Origin: VRUE01 sp035260485
Lineage (GTDB): Bacteria > Actinomycetota > Thermoleophilia > Solirubrobacterales > 70-9
Assembly: GCA_035260485.1 (NCBI GenBank)
Contig: DATFVC010000019.1
Location: 59,504-123,503, forward strand
Direction: 5' to 3'
Length of the DNA: 64,000 nt
In this document: piece by piece, positions 16,166-27,195 of the stretch
Position numbering within the stretch: the first letter of the stretch is position 1
Layout: each line of letters opens with the position of its first letter
Notes under the pieces: model-generated
Database searches by the model: none
What the model saw: only the letters and a program-made list of their open reading frames with translations
What the model was told of the DNA's origin: nothing
Position numbers and translations under genes: made by a program

Positions 16166-17139
16166 CACGGGCGCTGGTCAGCGGCGCACACGGCTTCGTC
16201 GGCTCGCATCTGGCGCGGGCGCTGCTCGAGCGTGGAGAGGCGGTGCGGGTTCTGGACCGGCCAGCGCCACGCCTGGCCGACGTCGGCGGCGAGCGCCGTT
16301 CCGGCTTGGACCTGCTCGGAATCCGCGACGAGGTCGAGCTGGTCGAGGCCGACCTGCGCGACGCCGCGGCGACCGCCGCGGCGGTCGCGGGCATGCACTC
16401 GGTTTTCCACCTGGCCGCGCAGACGATCGTCGGTGTCGCCCGTTCCTCGCCGCTGGAGACGTTCGAGGTCAACGTCCGCGGCGCCTGGAACGTCTTCGAG
16501 GCCTGCCGGTCCCACGGAGTCGGTCGGGTCGTCTTCGCCTCCTCCGACAAGGCCTACGGCTCGAGCCCCGAGCTGCCCTACCGCGAGGACTTCCCGCTCC
16601 GCGGTGCCTATCCCTACGACGCCAGCAAGGCGGCGGCGGACATGATCGCGCGCAGCTACGCCACCGCCTACGGCGTCCCGATTGCGGTGACGCGCTTCGC
16701 CAACATCTACGGAAGCGGCGACCTCAACTTCTCCCGCCTCATACCCGAGACGGTGGTGGCGCTGCTCGAAGGCCGTCCACCGGTGATTCGCTCCGACGGC
16801 AGCCCGGAGCGCGACTTCCTCCACGTCGACGATGCCGTCTCCGCGTACCTGGCAATCGCGGGCGTGCTTGAGGACGGCGCGGTGGGGGAGGCCTTCAACG
16901 CCGGCGGCGAGCGCCCCCACTCGGTGCGCGAGGTGGTCGAGCTGATCGCGGGGGTTGCGGACTCGGGCATCGAGCCCGACTTCCAGGGCGCCGGCAACCC
17001 CGACGGCGAGATCGACCGCCAGTTCGTCGACTCGACCAAGCTGCGCGAGCTGACCGGCTGGCGCCCCGAGGTCGACCTCGAGCACGGCCTCCGCCGCACC
17101 CTCGAGTGGTATCGCGAGCACCCGGAGGCGCGTCCCTGA
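16162..17139 (+). CDS. NAD-dependent sugar epimerase/dehydratase
   Basis: A 325-residue extended short-chain dehydrogenase. It has the Rossmann motif VSGAHGFVGSHL, the FHLAAQTIVG segment, the active-site region FASSDKAYGS and the YxxxK pair in YPYDASKAAAD. SDKAYG and GDLNFSRLIPE recall CDP-glucose 4,6-dehydratases and agree with the cytidylyltransferase-like gene just before it. Exact product unknown. The start is TTG at 16162 (MTRALVSGAHG), overlapping the previous stop; an upstream in-frame TTG at 16132 would only add residues from the neighbouring gene. Its end overlaps the SRAP gene by one base. Confidence 0.87.
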   Translation: MTRALVSGAHGFVGSHLARALLERGEAVRVLDRPAPRLADVGGERRSGLDLLGIRDEVELVEADLRDAAATAAAVAGMHSVFHLAAQTIVGVARSSPLETFEVNVRGAWNVFEACRSHGVGRVVFASSDKAYGSSPELPYREDFPLRGAYPYDASKAAADMIARSYATAYGVPIAVTRFANIYGSGDLNFSRLIPETVVALLEGRPPVIRSDGSPERDFLHVDDAVSAYLAIAGVLEDGAVGEAFNAGGERPHSVREVVELIAGVADSGIEPDFQGAGNPDGEIDRQFVDSTKLRELTGWRPEVDLEHGLRRTLEWYREHPEARP

Positions 17140-17939
17140 TGTGCGGGCGGTTCACGGTCACGGCCAAGAACACGAAGACGATCGCCGATCGCTTCCAGGT
17201 CGAGCTCGAACGGTCGCTGGAGCGGAACTCCTCCGGCGAGACTCCGCCTCCCACTGCGGAGCGGGCGAAGAAAGCCAAATCGGGCCTTGGCCGTTTCAAC
17301 GTCGCTCCGACCCAGGAGGTGCTGACGGTGCGCTCCTCGCCCGATCCCGACGAGGCCGCCCAGGGCGAGCGCGAGGCGCGGCTGATGCGCTGGGGCCTGG
17401 TGCCGCGCTGGGCCAAGGACCTCAAGGTCGGCTACCGGATGATCAACGCCAAAGCCGAGAACCTCACCTCCAGCCGCGCCTACTCCCCTCTGGTCGGCAA
17501 GTTCCGCCACCGCTGCCTGATCGTCGCCGACGGCTTCTACGAGTGGATGAAGGCCGAGGATCCGAAGCAGCCGCGCCAGCCTTGGCGCTTCACCGTCGAC
17601 GGCGGTGAGCCCTTCGCTTTCGCCGGCATCTGCACCCGCAAGGAGTGGCAAGACGAGGAGGACCGTGGCTTCGAGGACGGCTGGCTCTACAGCTGCACGA
17701 TCGTCACTACGACGCCGAACGAGGTCGTCGCCAAGGTGCACGACCGGATGCCGGCGATCCTGCCCAGCCCCGAGGCCGAGGCGACCTGGCTGCGACCGGA
17801 CCTGGAGGTCGAGGACGCGATCGCGATGTGCGCGCCGCTGCCCGCCTCGCGCATGGAAGGCGCCCCCGCCAACCCGAAGCTGAACAAGGTCGGCAAAGGG
17901 ATTGAAGGCCCCGAGCTGCTCGTCGCTCCTACTGCTTGA
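17139..17939 (+). CDS. SRAP (YedK/HMCES-type) abasic-site crosslinking protein
   Basis: A 266-residue SOS-response-associated peptidase-family protein. The catalytic cysteine is residue 2 (MCGRF), exposed after Met removal, which fixes the ATG at 17139. Other hallmarks are RFNVAPTQ, MINAKAEN, DGFYEW and VHDRMPAIL (active-site His). HMCES/YedK proteins covalently trap abasic sites in single-stranded DNA and protect them during replication. It overlaps the epimerase stop by one base, so the operon link is positional. Its 3' end overlaps the convergent hypothetical gene by 11 bases. No LexA box was seen nearby. Confidence 0.92.
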   Translation: MCGRFTVTAKNTKTIADRFQVELERSLERNSSGETPPPTAERAKKAKSGLGRFNVAPTQEVLTVRSSPDPDEAAQGEREARLMRWGLVPRWAKDLKVGYRMINAKAENLTSSRAYSPLVGKFRHRCLIVADGFYEWMKAEDPKQPRQPWRFTVDGGEPFAFAGICTRKEWQDEEDRGFEDGWLYSCTIVTTTPNEVVAKVHDRMPAILPSPEAEATWLRPDLEVEDAIAMCAPLPASRMEGAPANPKLNKVGKGIEGPELLVAPTA

Positions 17940-18645
17940 GTTCGCCGGCGGTGCGGGCCGTCGCCTTGCCGGCGCCGGTCTCGACCGTGCAGGAGATCCG
18001 CGCCGCCGGAGTGCCGGTGCTGCGCCAAAAGGAGGCGAAACCGAGCTCCAGCGGTTTCGCTGGGCGGCCCGCGGGCAGGCCCCATTGCCACTCCTGGACC
18101 CCTTTGCGGTAGGGCGACCAGCTGACGACAACGCCGGGCTGGTCGGTGAAGGTTTCGAAGGCGTCGCTGAGCCCGAGCACGCCGAGGTCGGTGCCATGCG
18201 AGTTGAACTCGACCAGCACGACTTCCGGCACGCCCTGCTTGATCAGGCTTTCGCCGCTGCTCGAACGCGGATAGGAGGCACGGCTGCCAGGGGTGTGGGC
18301 GACGATCGCGCTGCCGGGCACCCGCGTTGTGCAGCGCAACCGTCCCCTTCCTATCGCCGAGCCGGCGTCGATTTTCAGCACTCCGGCGACTCTGTAGATG
18401 CTGTAGCCGCTGATGTTCGGTTCGGTGACCCGTATCCCCGCTTCGGAGATTTGCATCGCCCCGCCGCCGGGAATCGGCGCAGTCTTCGAGTCGGGCAGCG
18501 GCGCCTTCGCTTCCCAGAACAGTTCCGCCGCACTGCCGGTCGCTTCGTCGGTGCTGAGCAGGGCCGCCGCCAGAGTGGCGATCAGCCCGACTGCAACCAC
18601 CGCAAGCGCTCCTCGCGGCGGGCGCGTTTGTTTGCCCGCATTCAT
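17929..18645 (-). CDS. Hypothetical membrane-anchored protein
   Basis: A 238-residue protein with a basic N terminus (KQTRPPRG) and one hydrophobic stretch (about residues 12-29, GALAVVAVGLIATLAAALL), so it is probably tethered to the membrane with the rest outside. The remainder is beta-rich and has two cysteines in the mature part (LRCTTRVPG and ARISCTVETG) that could form a disulfide. No known family is recognised. The ATG lies 4 bases after the 3' end of tRNA-Arg on the same strand, so co-transcription with the tRNA is likely. It converges on the SRAP gene with an 11-base overlap. Confidence 0.65.
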   Translation of the reverse strand: MNAGKQTRPPRGALAVVAVGLIATLAAALLSTDEATGSAAELFWEAKAPLPDSKTAPIPGGGAMQISEAGIRVTEPNISGYSIYRVAGVLKIDAGSAIGRGRLRCTTRVPGSAIVAHTPGSRASYPRSSSGESLIKQGVPEVVLVEFNSHGTDLGVLGLSDAFETFTDQPGVVVSWSPYRKGVQEWQWGLPAGRPAKPLELGFASFWRSTGTPAARISCTVETGAGKATARTAGELKQ

Positions 18646-18649
18646 CTAC

Positions 18650-18722
18650 GCGCCCGACAGGATTCGAACCTGTGGCCTTGCGCTCCGGAGGCGCACGCTC
18701 TATCCAGCTGAGCTACGGGCGC
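18650..18722 (-). tRNA. tRNA-Arg (anticodon CCG)
   Basis: A 73-base cloverleaf on the minus strand: acceptor GCGCCCG/CGGGCGC, D-arm AGCTCAGCTGGATAGAGC, anticodon stem TGCGC/GCGCA with loop CTCCGGA (anticodon CCG, reading CGG), and T-arm ACAGGTTCGAATCCTGT. CCA is not encoded. A -10-like TAAGCT lies 10 bases upstream (plus-strand 18733-18738). A decayed endonuclease gene lies beside it. Confidence 0.95.
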
Positions 18723-18764
18723 TCAGATTGCAGCTTAGTCTGTCGTCCGGGTCGTGGACCGATA

Positions 18765-18778
18765 CGAACATATGTTCT
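18765..18778. promoter_or_regulatory. LexA (SOS) box-like palindrome
   Basis: CGAACATATGTTCT matches the Gram-positive LexA operator CGAAC-N4-GTTCG at 13 of 14 bases and shares 13 bases with the perfect box at 51725-51738. It stands 15 bases upstream of the TAAGGT box of the endonuclease remnant at 18806. Confidence 0.6.
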
Positions 18779-18793
18779 GCTCGATTGTAGACA

Positions 18794-18799
18794 TAAGGT
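18794..18799 (+). promoter_or_regulatory. -10 box TAAGGT of the endonuclease remnant
   Basis: TAAGGT ends 6 bases before the ATG at 18806, the leaderless spacing seen elsewhere in the window. The LexA-like box covers the region where the -35 element would be. Confidence 0.4.
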
Positions 18800-18805
18800 T
18801 ACGCA

Positions 18806-19000
18806 ATGGGACGTCCTGGGAGCGGTAACGAGGGAGAGGCGATGGTACTGGCGGCCCTTGTGCAGCGGAAATTCCACGTTGGACACGCTGACATCTTCGG
18901 CGTCTGCTTTCCACGCGATCAAGCGGTACACCTGGTCCCTTTGGATGGGGTTGCAGGGTCGGAAGACCGTCGATTCGCTTCGCGAGATTGTGCAACCTGA
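18806..19000 (+). pseudogene. Remnant of a PD-(D/E)XK endonuclease (group I intron endonuclease type)
   Basis: A 64-residue frame. Its start, RPGSGNEGEAMVLAALVQRKFHV, resembles the N terminus of the PDDEXK_5 family (small endonucleases related to I-Ssp6803I). Its end, ADIFGVCFPRDQAVHLVPLDGVAG, resembles the FAVYCPE...VYLVPVDD end of the same family. The roughly 60-80 residues between, including the catalytic Asp and the ExK strand, are missing, so this appears to be an internal deletion. It keeps a promoter with a LexA-like box and lies next to tRNA-Arg. The 326-base interval 18723-19048 holds nothing else that I can see. The family call is from memory of the motifs. Confidence 0.5.
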
Positions 19001-19034
19001 GGCGTCCGTCAATGAAGCTGCGCTGAGCGTCGCG

Positions 19035-19040
19035 TAGGCT
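19035..19040 (+). promoter_or_regulatory. -10 box TAGGCT for rnz
   Basis: TAGGCT lies 8 bases before the rnz ATG at 19049, with no ribosome binding site between. Leaderless start inferred. Confidence 0.4.
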
Positions 19041-19048
19041 CGCGAGCT

Positions 19049-20011
19049 ATGGACCTCTCGGTTGCCTTTCTTGGCACGGGCGGCGCCGTGCCCTCGGCGC
19101 GGCGCAATACCGCCAGCCTGCTCGTGGCGCGCGGCGGCGAACGGCTGCTGTTCGACTGCGGCGAGGGGACGCAGCGCCAGATGCAGCGCTCGCTGGGCCT
19201 GGTCCAGGTCGACGCGATCTACTTCACCCACTTCCATGCCGACCACTTCCTCGGCCTGCCTGGGTTGCTGAAAACGTATGACCTGACCGAGCGCGAGCGG
19301 CCGCTGACGATCTATGGGCCGCGCGGCCTGCGTGACCTGATCCAGAGCCTCGGCCGAGTCATCGGCCGGGTCGGCTACAAGCTCGACCTGGTCGAGCTGG
19401 AGCCCGGTGACGTGATCCCGTGCGAGGGAGCCGAGGTGCGCGCCTTCCCGGTCGAGCACAGTGTGGGCGCCGTCGGCTACGCGCTGGTCGAGTCGGAGCG
19501 CCCCGGACGCTTCGACCCCGATGCCGCGAAGAGGCTCGGTGTCAAGGAAGGCCCTGACTTCGCCGCCCTTCAGCGGGGTGAGCCGGTCGAGGGCTCCGAG
19601 GGTTCCGTCGAGCCAGGCGAGGTGATGGGGGAGTCGCGTCTAGGACGCACGGTCGTCCTCACCGGCGACACGGCTCCCTGCCGGGCGACGGTCGAGGCCG
19701 CGCGGGGCGCCGAGCTGCTCGTCCACGACGCCAGCTTCTCCGAGGAGGAGGCCCAGCGCGCAGCCGACACCGGTCATTCCACCGTCGGCCAGGCCGCAGC
19801 CGTCGCGCGCGAGGCCGAGGTCAAACTTTTAGCCCTAGTCCACATCTCCTCCCGCTACCACGTAGGAAAAGTGCTGGAGGAGGCGCGCGAGGTCTTCGAG
19901 CCAACCCTCGCCCCCCGCGACTTTGACCTAATAGAAATCCCTTTCCCCGAGCGGGGAGAACCGGCGCTTGTCCCCAACGGAGCACGGGAGAGAAGCGAGG
20001 ATTCGAGCTGA
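19049..20011 (+). CDS. rnz: Ribonuclease Z
   Basis: A 320-residue zinc-dependent tRNA 3'-endonuclease of the MBL fold, which removes 3' trailers. It has the N-terminal FLGTGGAVPSARRNTAS, the ligand motif FTHFHADHFLGLPG (His61, His63, Asp65, His66), PVEHSVGAVGYAL, LTGDTAPCR and VHDASFSEEEA with GHSTVGQAA. Length is usual for the short RNase Z. Neither the nearby tRNA-Arg nor the remnant encodes CCA, in keeping with a need for 3' processing. It is monocistronic or the first gene before the pyr cluster. Confidence 0.94.
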   Translation: MDLSVAFLGTGGAVPSARRNTASLLVARGGERLLFDCGEGTQRQMQRSLGLVQVDAIYFTHFHADHFLGLPGLLKTYDLTERERPLTIYGPRGLRDLIQSLGRVIGRVGYKLDLVELEPGDVIPCEGAEVRAFPVEHSVGAVGYALVESERPGRFDPDAAKRLGVKEGPDFAALQRGEPVEGSEGSVEPGEVMGESRLGRTVVLTGDTAPCRATVEAARGAELLVHDASFSEEEAQRAADTGHSTVGQAAAVAREAEVKLLALVHISSRYHVGKVLEEAREVFEPTLAPRDFDLIEIPFPERGEPALVPNGARERSEDSS

Positions 20012-20077
20012 GCAAGCTCCAAGCGAACGGTCGCCCGAGACCGGACAGGTCCCTCACCGCTGCTACTCTGAGGCCGT

Positions 20078-20108
20078 CCTTTAACCCGGTCCCGCGAGGC
20101 CAGGAAGG
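20078..20108 (+). promoter_or_regulatory. PyrR-binding RNA stem-loop overlapping the pyrR ribosome site
   Basis: The loop core GGTCCCGCGAGGCC matches the PyrR-binding-loop pattern GGUCCNGNGAGGCC. The flank CCTTTAACC can pair with the GGAAGG of the Shine-Dalgarno sequence (20103-20110). No terminator follows. In mycobacteria PyrR represses translation through such a loop, and the same is likely here: UMP-bound PyrR would hide the ribosome site. Confidence 0.75.
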
Positions 20109-20117
20109 AGCAACGAA

Positions 20118-20678
20118 GTGAGCGAGAAGGTCGTGCTCGAGCGCGACGATCTGAGGCGAGCGCTGCGGCGGATCGCCCATGAGATCGCTGAGGCCAACCC
20201 CGAGGCCGAGCGTCTCGCGATCGTCGGCATCCACACCCGCGGCGCGGTGATTGCCGGCCGGCTGCACGCGCTTATCGGTGAGCTGACCGAGGCCGATACG
20301 CCGATCGGCGATCTGGACATCTCCTTCTACCGCGATGACGTCGGCGCCCAGTCGCCGGCTACGCAACCGGTCGTCCACTCGTCCCACATCGACTTCGACC
20401 TCACCGGCCGCACGGTGGTCCTGGTAGACGACGTGCTCTTCACCGGCCGCACCGTGCGTGCTGCGATCGACGCTCTCTTCGACTACGGCCGGCCGCAGCG
20501 AGTGCAGTTGGCGGTGCTCTGCGATCGCGGTCATCGCGAGTTGCCGATCCGCCCCGACTACGTCGGCAAGAACCTGCCGACTTCGCGCGGAGAGCGGGTC
20601 AACGTTCGGCTCGAGGAGATCGACGACGTTGACGAGGTGACGATCTCCGAGCCAAAGACGGCGGAGGCGCTCGCATGA
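20118..20678 (+). CDS. pyrR: Bifunctional pyrimidine regulator PyrR / uracil phosphoribosyltransferase
   Basis: A 186-residue type I phosphoribosyltransferase-fold protein. The PRPP-binding loop is VVLVDDVLFTGRTVRAAIDAL and the N-terminal part has RIAHEIAEAN and IVGIHTRGAVIA, as in PyrR. It binds pyr leader RNA when UMP is high and has weak uracil phosphoribosyltransferase activity. It leads the operon pyrR-pyrB-pyrC-carA-carB-pyrKD, and a PyrR loop covers its own ribosome site. The start is GTG at 20118 with GGAAGGAG 7 bases upstream; the gene overlaps pyrB by 4 bases. Confidence 0.95.
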   Translation: MSEKVVLERDDLRRALRRIAHEIAEANPEAERLAIVGIHTRGAVIAGRLHALIGELTEADTPIGDLDISFYRDDVGAQSPATQPVVHSSHIDFDLTGRTVVLVDDVLFTGRTVRAAIDALFDYGRPQRVQLAVLCDRGHRELPIRPDYVGKNLPTSRGERVNVRLEEIDDVDEVTISEPKTAEALA

Positions 20679-21637
20679 AGCATCTCCTCGCAATCAAGGA
20701 TCTCGACCGGGAGGGGATCGAGGCAATCCTCGACCGCGCCGAGAGTTTCGCCGAGGTCGGGCGCCGCGATATCAAGAAGGTGCCGACGCTGCGCGGGCGC
20801 ACTGTGGTCAACCTCTTCTACGAGTCGAGCACCCGCACCAGCGCCTCCTTCGAGTTGGCGGCCAAGCGGCTCTCCGCCGACCTGATCTCGCTCAAGGCTG
20901 CGGGCTCCTCGGTCGACAAGGGCGAGTCGCTGAAGGACACATGCGCGACCCTCTCCGCTTACGACCCGGCCGCGATCGTGATCCGCCATCCCTACGCCGG
21001 CGCAGCACAGCTGGTCGCCGGCTGGAGTGAGGCGGCGGTGATCAACGCGGGCGACGGCAAGCACGAGCACCCGAGCCAAGCGCTGCTCGACCTCTTCACC
21101 CTGCGCCGCCGTCTAAGCAGTCTGGAGGGGGTGCGGATCTGGATCGTCGGCGACGTGCTGCACAGCCGCGTCGCCCGCTCCAACCTGGTCGCCTTCCAGG
21201 TGATGGGGGCCGAGGTGACGGTCTGCGGGCCGCCGGCCCTGATTCCGCGCGGGATCGAGCAGCTCGGTTGCGAGGTCTCCCATACGCTCGAGCGCCTGAG
21301 TGAGGCCGACGTCGTCTACGCGCTGCGACTGCAGCGAGAGCGGATGGCGGAGAGCTTTGTTCCCTCGATCCGCGAGTACGCGGCGCACTTCCAGATCGAC
21401 TCGCGGCGGCTCGGGCCGCGCCAGCTGCTGATGCACCCCGGCCCTGTCAACCGCGGCGTCGAGCTCTCCGGCGAGGTGATCGACTCGCCGCAGTCGCTGA
21501 TGACCGAGCAGGTGGCCTCCGGCCTGGTCGTGCGGATGGCGATCCTCTATGAGCTGCTGGCTGCGGGCGGCGAGCGCCCAGCGCCCGCGGCCGGCGACCC
21601 CGAACTGAGCCCGACTCCGATCGGACAACCGGCGTGA
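20675..21637 (+). CDS. pyrB: Aspartate carbamoyltransferase catalytic chain
   Basis: A 320-residue transcarbamylase that joins carbamoyl phosphate and aspartate, the first committed step of UMP synthesis. Carbamoyl-phosphate residues are in FYESSTRTSASFE (Ser52-Thr55 region) with SVDKGESLKDT. HPSQALLDL and the C-terminal MHPGPVNRGVE fit ATCase. There is no PyrI regulatory gene beside it, as in most Gram-positive bacteria. It overlaps pyrR and pyrC by 4 bases each, which implies coupled translation. Confidence 0.96.
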   Translation: MKHLLAIKDLDREGIEAILDRAESFAEVGRRDIKKVPTLRGRTVVNLFYESSTRTSASFELAAKRLSADLISLKAAGSSVDKGESLKDTCATLSAYDPAAIVIRHPYAGAAQLVAGWSEAAVINAGDGKHEHPSQALLDLFTLRRRLSSLEGVRIWIVGDVLHSRVARSNLVAFQVMGAEVTVCGPPALIPRGIEQLGCEVSHTLERLSEADVVYALRLQRERMAESFVPSIREYAAHFQIDSRRLGPRQLLMHPGPVNRGVELSGEVIDSPQSLMTEQVASGLVVRMAILYELLAAGGERPAPAAGDPELSPTPIGQPA

Positions 21638-22980
21638 GCCTTGCCGAGGCGCTCGACATGCGCTCCGGTGAGGGCGCGGATCTGGTCCTGCGCGGCGCCA
21701 CCGTGCTTGACCCAGTCGCCGGGATCGAAGGCGTTCACGATGTCATCATCCGCGCCGGCCAAATCGCCGAGCTGGCGGTGCCAGGCGCCGAGCTCGACGG
21801 ACTGGAGGAGGTCGACGCCGAAGGTCTGCACGCCTTCCCCGCCTTCTTCGACCCGCATGTCCACCTGCGCACCCCTGGCCAGGAGCATAAGGAGGACCTC
21901 GAGACCGGCAGTCGCGCCGCCGCCGCCGGTGGCTACTGCGGCATCCTCGCGATGGCCAATACCGAGCCGCCCGTCTGCACCCCAGCCGCCGTCGAGGCGC
22001 TGCGCGAGGCGGCGCGGGAGGCTGCCTCGGTCCCCGCCGGCTTCCTCGCCACGGTGACCCGTGGCATGCAGGGAGAGGAGCTGACCGAGATGGGGTCGAT
22101 TCGGGCGGCCGGCGCGGCCGGCTTCAGCGATGACGGCCTGCCGATCCGCAACGCCCGCGTCCTGCGCCGCGCCCTCCAGTACCAGCGCCTCTGCGGGGGC
22201 ACGATCGCCCTGCACGAGGAGGATCCGGAGCTCTCCGGCGACGGCGTCATGCACGAGGGGCCGGTTTCGGCCGCGCTGGGACTGACCGGGATCCCGTCGG
22301 TCTCGGAGTCGACGATGATCGCCCGCGACGCCGCCCTGGCCGGCTATGAGGGGGGGCGGATCCACGTCCAGCATCTCTCGGCCGCCGAGTCGGTCGAGGC
22401 AATTCGCGCCGCCAAGGCCGGCGGCGTTCAGATCAGCTGCGAGGCAAGCCCGCACCATCTCTGCCTCACGGATGAGGAAGTGCGAAGTCTCGATCCGCGC
22501 CGCTTCAAGATGAACCCGCCACTGCGCTCGGAGCCTGATCGTCAAGTGCTGATCGAGGGTCTGCGCGACGGCACGATCGATTGCATCGCCACCGACCACG
22601 CCCCGCATGCCGCGGAGGAAAAGGAGGTCCCCTTCGAGCAGGCGGCGATGGGGGTGACCGGGCTGGAGACGGCCTTCGCCGCGCTGCACACGGAGCTGGT
22701 GATGCCAGGCGTCATCGACCTCAGCCTGCTGGTCGAGCGGATGGCCGGCGGCGCCGCCCCCTTCGATCTGGCGCGACCGACCCTGGCTCCGGGAAGCGAG
22801 GCCAACGTCGCCCTCTGCGACCTGGACGCCAAGTGGACGGTCGGCGAGGAGGGCTATGAGAGCCGCTCGCAGAACTCCTGGTGCGCCGGCCGCGAGCTGA
22901 CCGGGCGGGTGCTGATGACGGTGGCGGGCGGGCAGGTCGCCTACCGGCTGCGAAGCTTCTCCCTCGGAGTCGCGGCATGA
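21634..22980 (+). CDS. pyrC: Dihydroorotase
   Basis: A 448-residue class I dihydroorotase that cyclises carbamoyl aspartate to dihydroorotate. The zinc ligands start in FFDPHVHLRTPGQEHKED (His75, His77). Later sites are HEEDPEL, HVQHLSAAESVEAI, EASPHHLCLTDE and the catalytic CIATDHAPHAAEEK. Start GTG at 21634 overlaps the pyrB stop; the first 12 residues are weakly conserved and an internal start is possible. The end overlaps carA by 4 bases. Confidence 0.95.
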   Translation: MSLAEALDMRSGEGADLVLRGATVLDPVAGIEGVHDVIIRAGQIAELAVPGAELDGLEEVDAEGLHAFPAFFDPHVHLRTPGQEHKEDLETGSRAAAAGGYCGILAMANTEPPVCTPAAVEALREAAREAASVPAGFLATVTRGMQGEELTEMGSIRAAGAAGFSDDGLPIRNARVLRRALQYQRLCGGTIALHEEDPELSGDGVMHEGPVSAALGLTGIPSVSESTMIARDAALAGYEGGRIHVQHLSAAESVEAIRAAKAGGVQISCEASPHHLCLTDEEVRSLDPRRFKMNPPLRSEPDRQVLIEGLRDGTIDCIATDHAPHAAEEKEVPFEQAAMGVTGLETAFAALHTELVMPGVIDLSLLVERMAGGAAPFDLARPTLAPGSEANVALCDLDAKWTVGEEGYESRSQNSWCAGRELTGRVLMTVAGGQVAYRLRSFSLGVAA

Positions 22981-24084
22981 GCGCCGGCTACCTGCTGCTC
23001 GAGGACGGAACCCGCTTCGACGGCGAGCTCTGCGGACACGACGGCGAGGTGACTGGGGAGGTTGTCTTCAACACGTCGATGACCGGCTACCAGGAGTCGG
23101 TTACCGACCCTTCCTACGCCGGCCAGATCATCGTCTTCACCTACCCGCTGATCGGCAACTACGGCGTGTCAGCCGAGGCGATGGAGTCGGATCGGATCCA
23201 CGCCCGCGGCGTCGTCATGCGCGACCCGAAGAACCGTGAGGACGTCGCTACCGCCGAGGGTGGCTGGCTCGACTGGCTCGGTGACTGCGGCGTGCCGGGG
23301 ATCGGCGGCGTCGACACGCGGGCCCTGGTCCGCCACATCCGCGACCGGGGCGCGATGCGCGGCGGCGTCTTCGCCGCGGCGACCCCAGAAGCCCAGGCGC
23401 GGGAACGGGTCGCCGCCGAGCCGACGATGGACGGCGCCGATTTGGCCCGCGCGGTGACGCCGCCTGAGCCGCTCCGCTTCGAGGGCGAGGGACCGCATGT
23501 GGTCGGGATCGACACCGGGGTCAAGCTCAACATCGTTCGCGAGCTGCGCCAGCGCGGCTGCCGGCTCACTCTGCTCCCCTGCACCTCATCAGCAGAGCAG
23601 GTGCTGGCCGAGGACCCAGACGTCGTCTTCCTCGCCAACGGCCCCGGCGATCCCGGCGCGCTCGGCTACGTCGTCGACACCGTGCGCGCGCTGGTCGGGA
23701 CGAAGCCCATTTTCGGCATCTGCCTCGGCCACCAGCTGCTCTGCCGCGCGGTCGGGCTGGAGACGTTTAAGCTCCCCTTTGGCCATCGCGGCGCCAACCA
23801 CCCGGTCAAGGAGCTGACCAGTGGGCGGATCGAGATCACCTCACAGAATCACGGCTTCGCCGTACAGGGCCCGGGGGGCGAGCCGCGGATCGAGACCGAC
23901 GAGCCGGTTCGCTGGGAGACCGACTTCGGCGCCGCCGAGCTCTCCCACCTCAACCTCTACGACCGCACCGTCGAGGGCCTCGTACTGAAGGACGTCGCCG
24001 CGGCGACTGTCCAGTACCACCCCGAGGCCGGTCCCGGTCCGCACGACGCCCGCCACCTCTTCGACAGCTTCCTCGAGCTTGCTC

Positions 24085-24092
<8 letters not shown>
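22977..24092 (+). CDS. carA: Carbamoyl-phosphate synthase small chain
   Basis: A 371-residue class I glutamine amidotransferase subunit that supplies ammonia to CarB. It has the N-terminal FNTSMTGYQESVTDPSYAGQ and GGVDTRALVRHIRD. The nucleophile is Cys249 in FGICLGHQLL and the triad His is in QYHPEAGPGPHD. The ATG at 22977 overlaps the pyrC stop (ATGA); a longer reading upstream lies inside pyrC and is not needed. The end overlaps carB. Confidence 0.96.
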
Positions 24093-27191
<3,099 letters not shown>

Positions 27192-27195
<4 letters not shown>

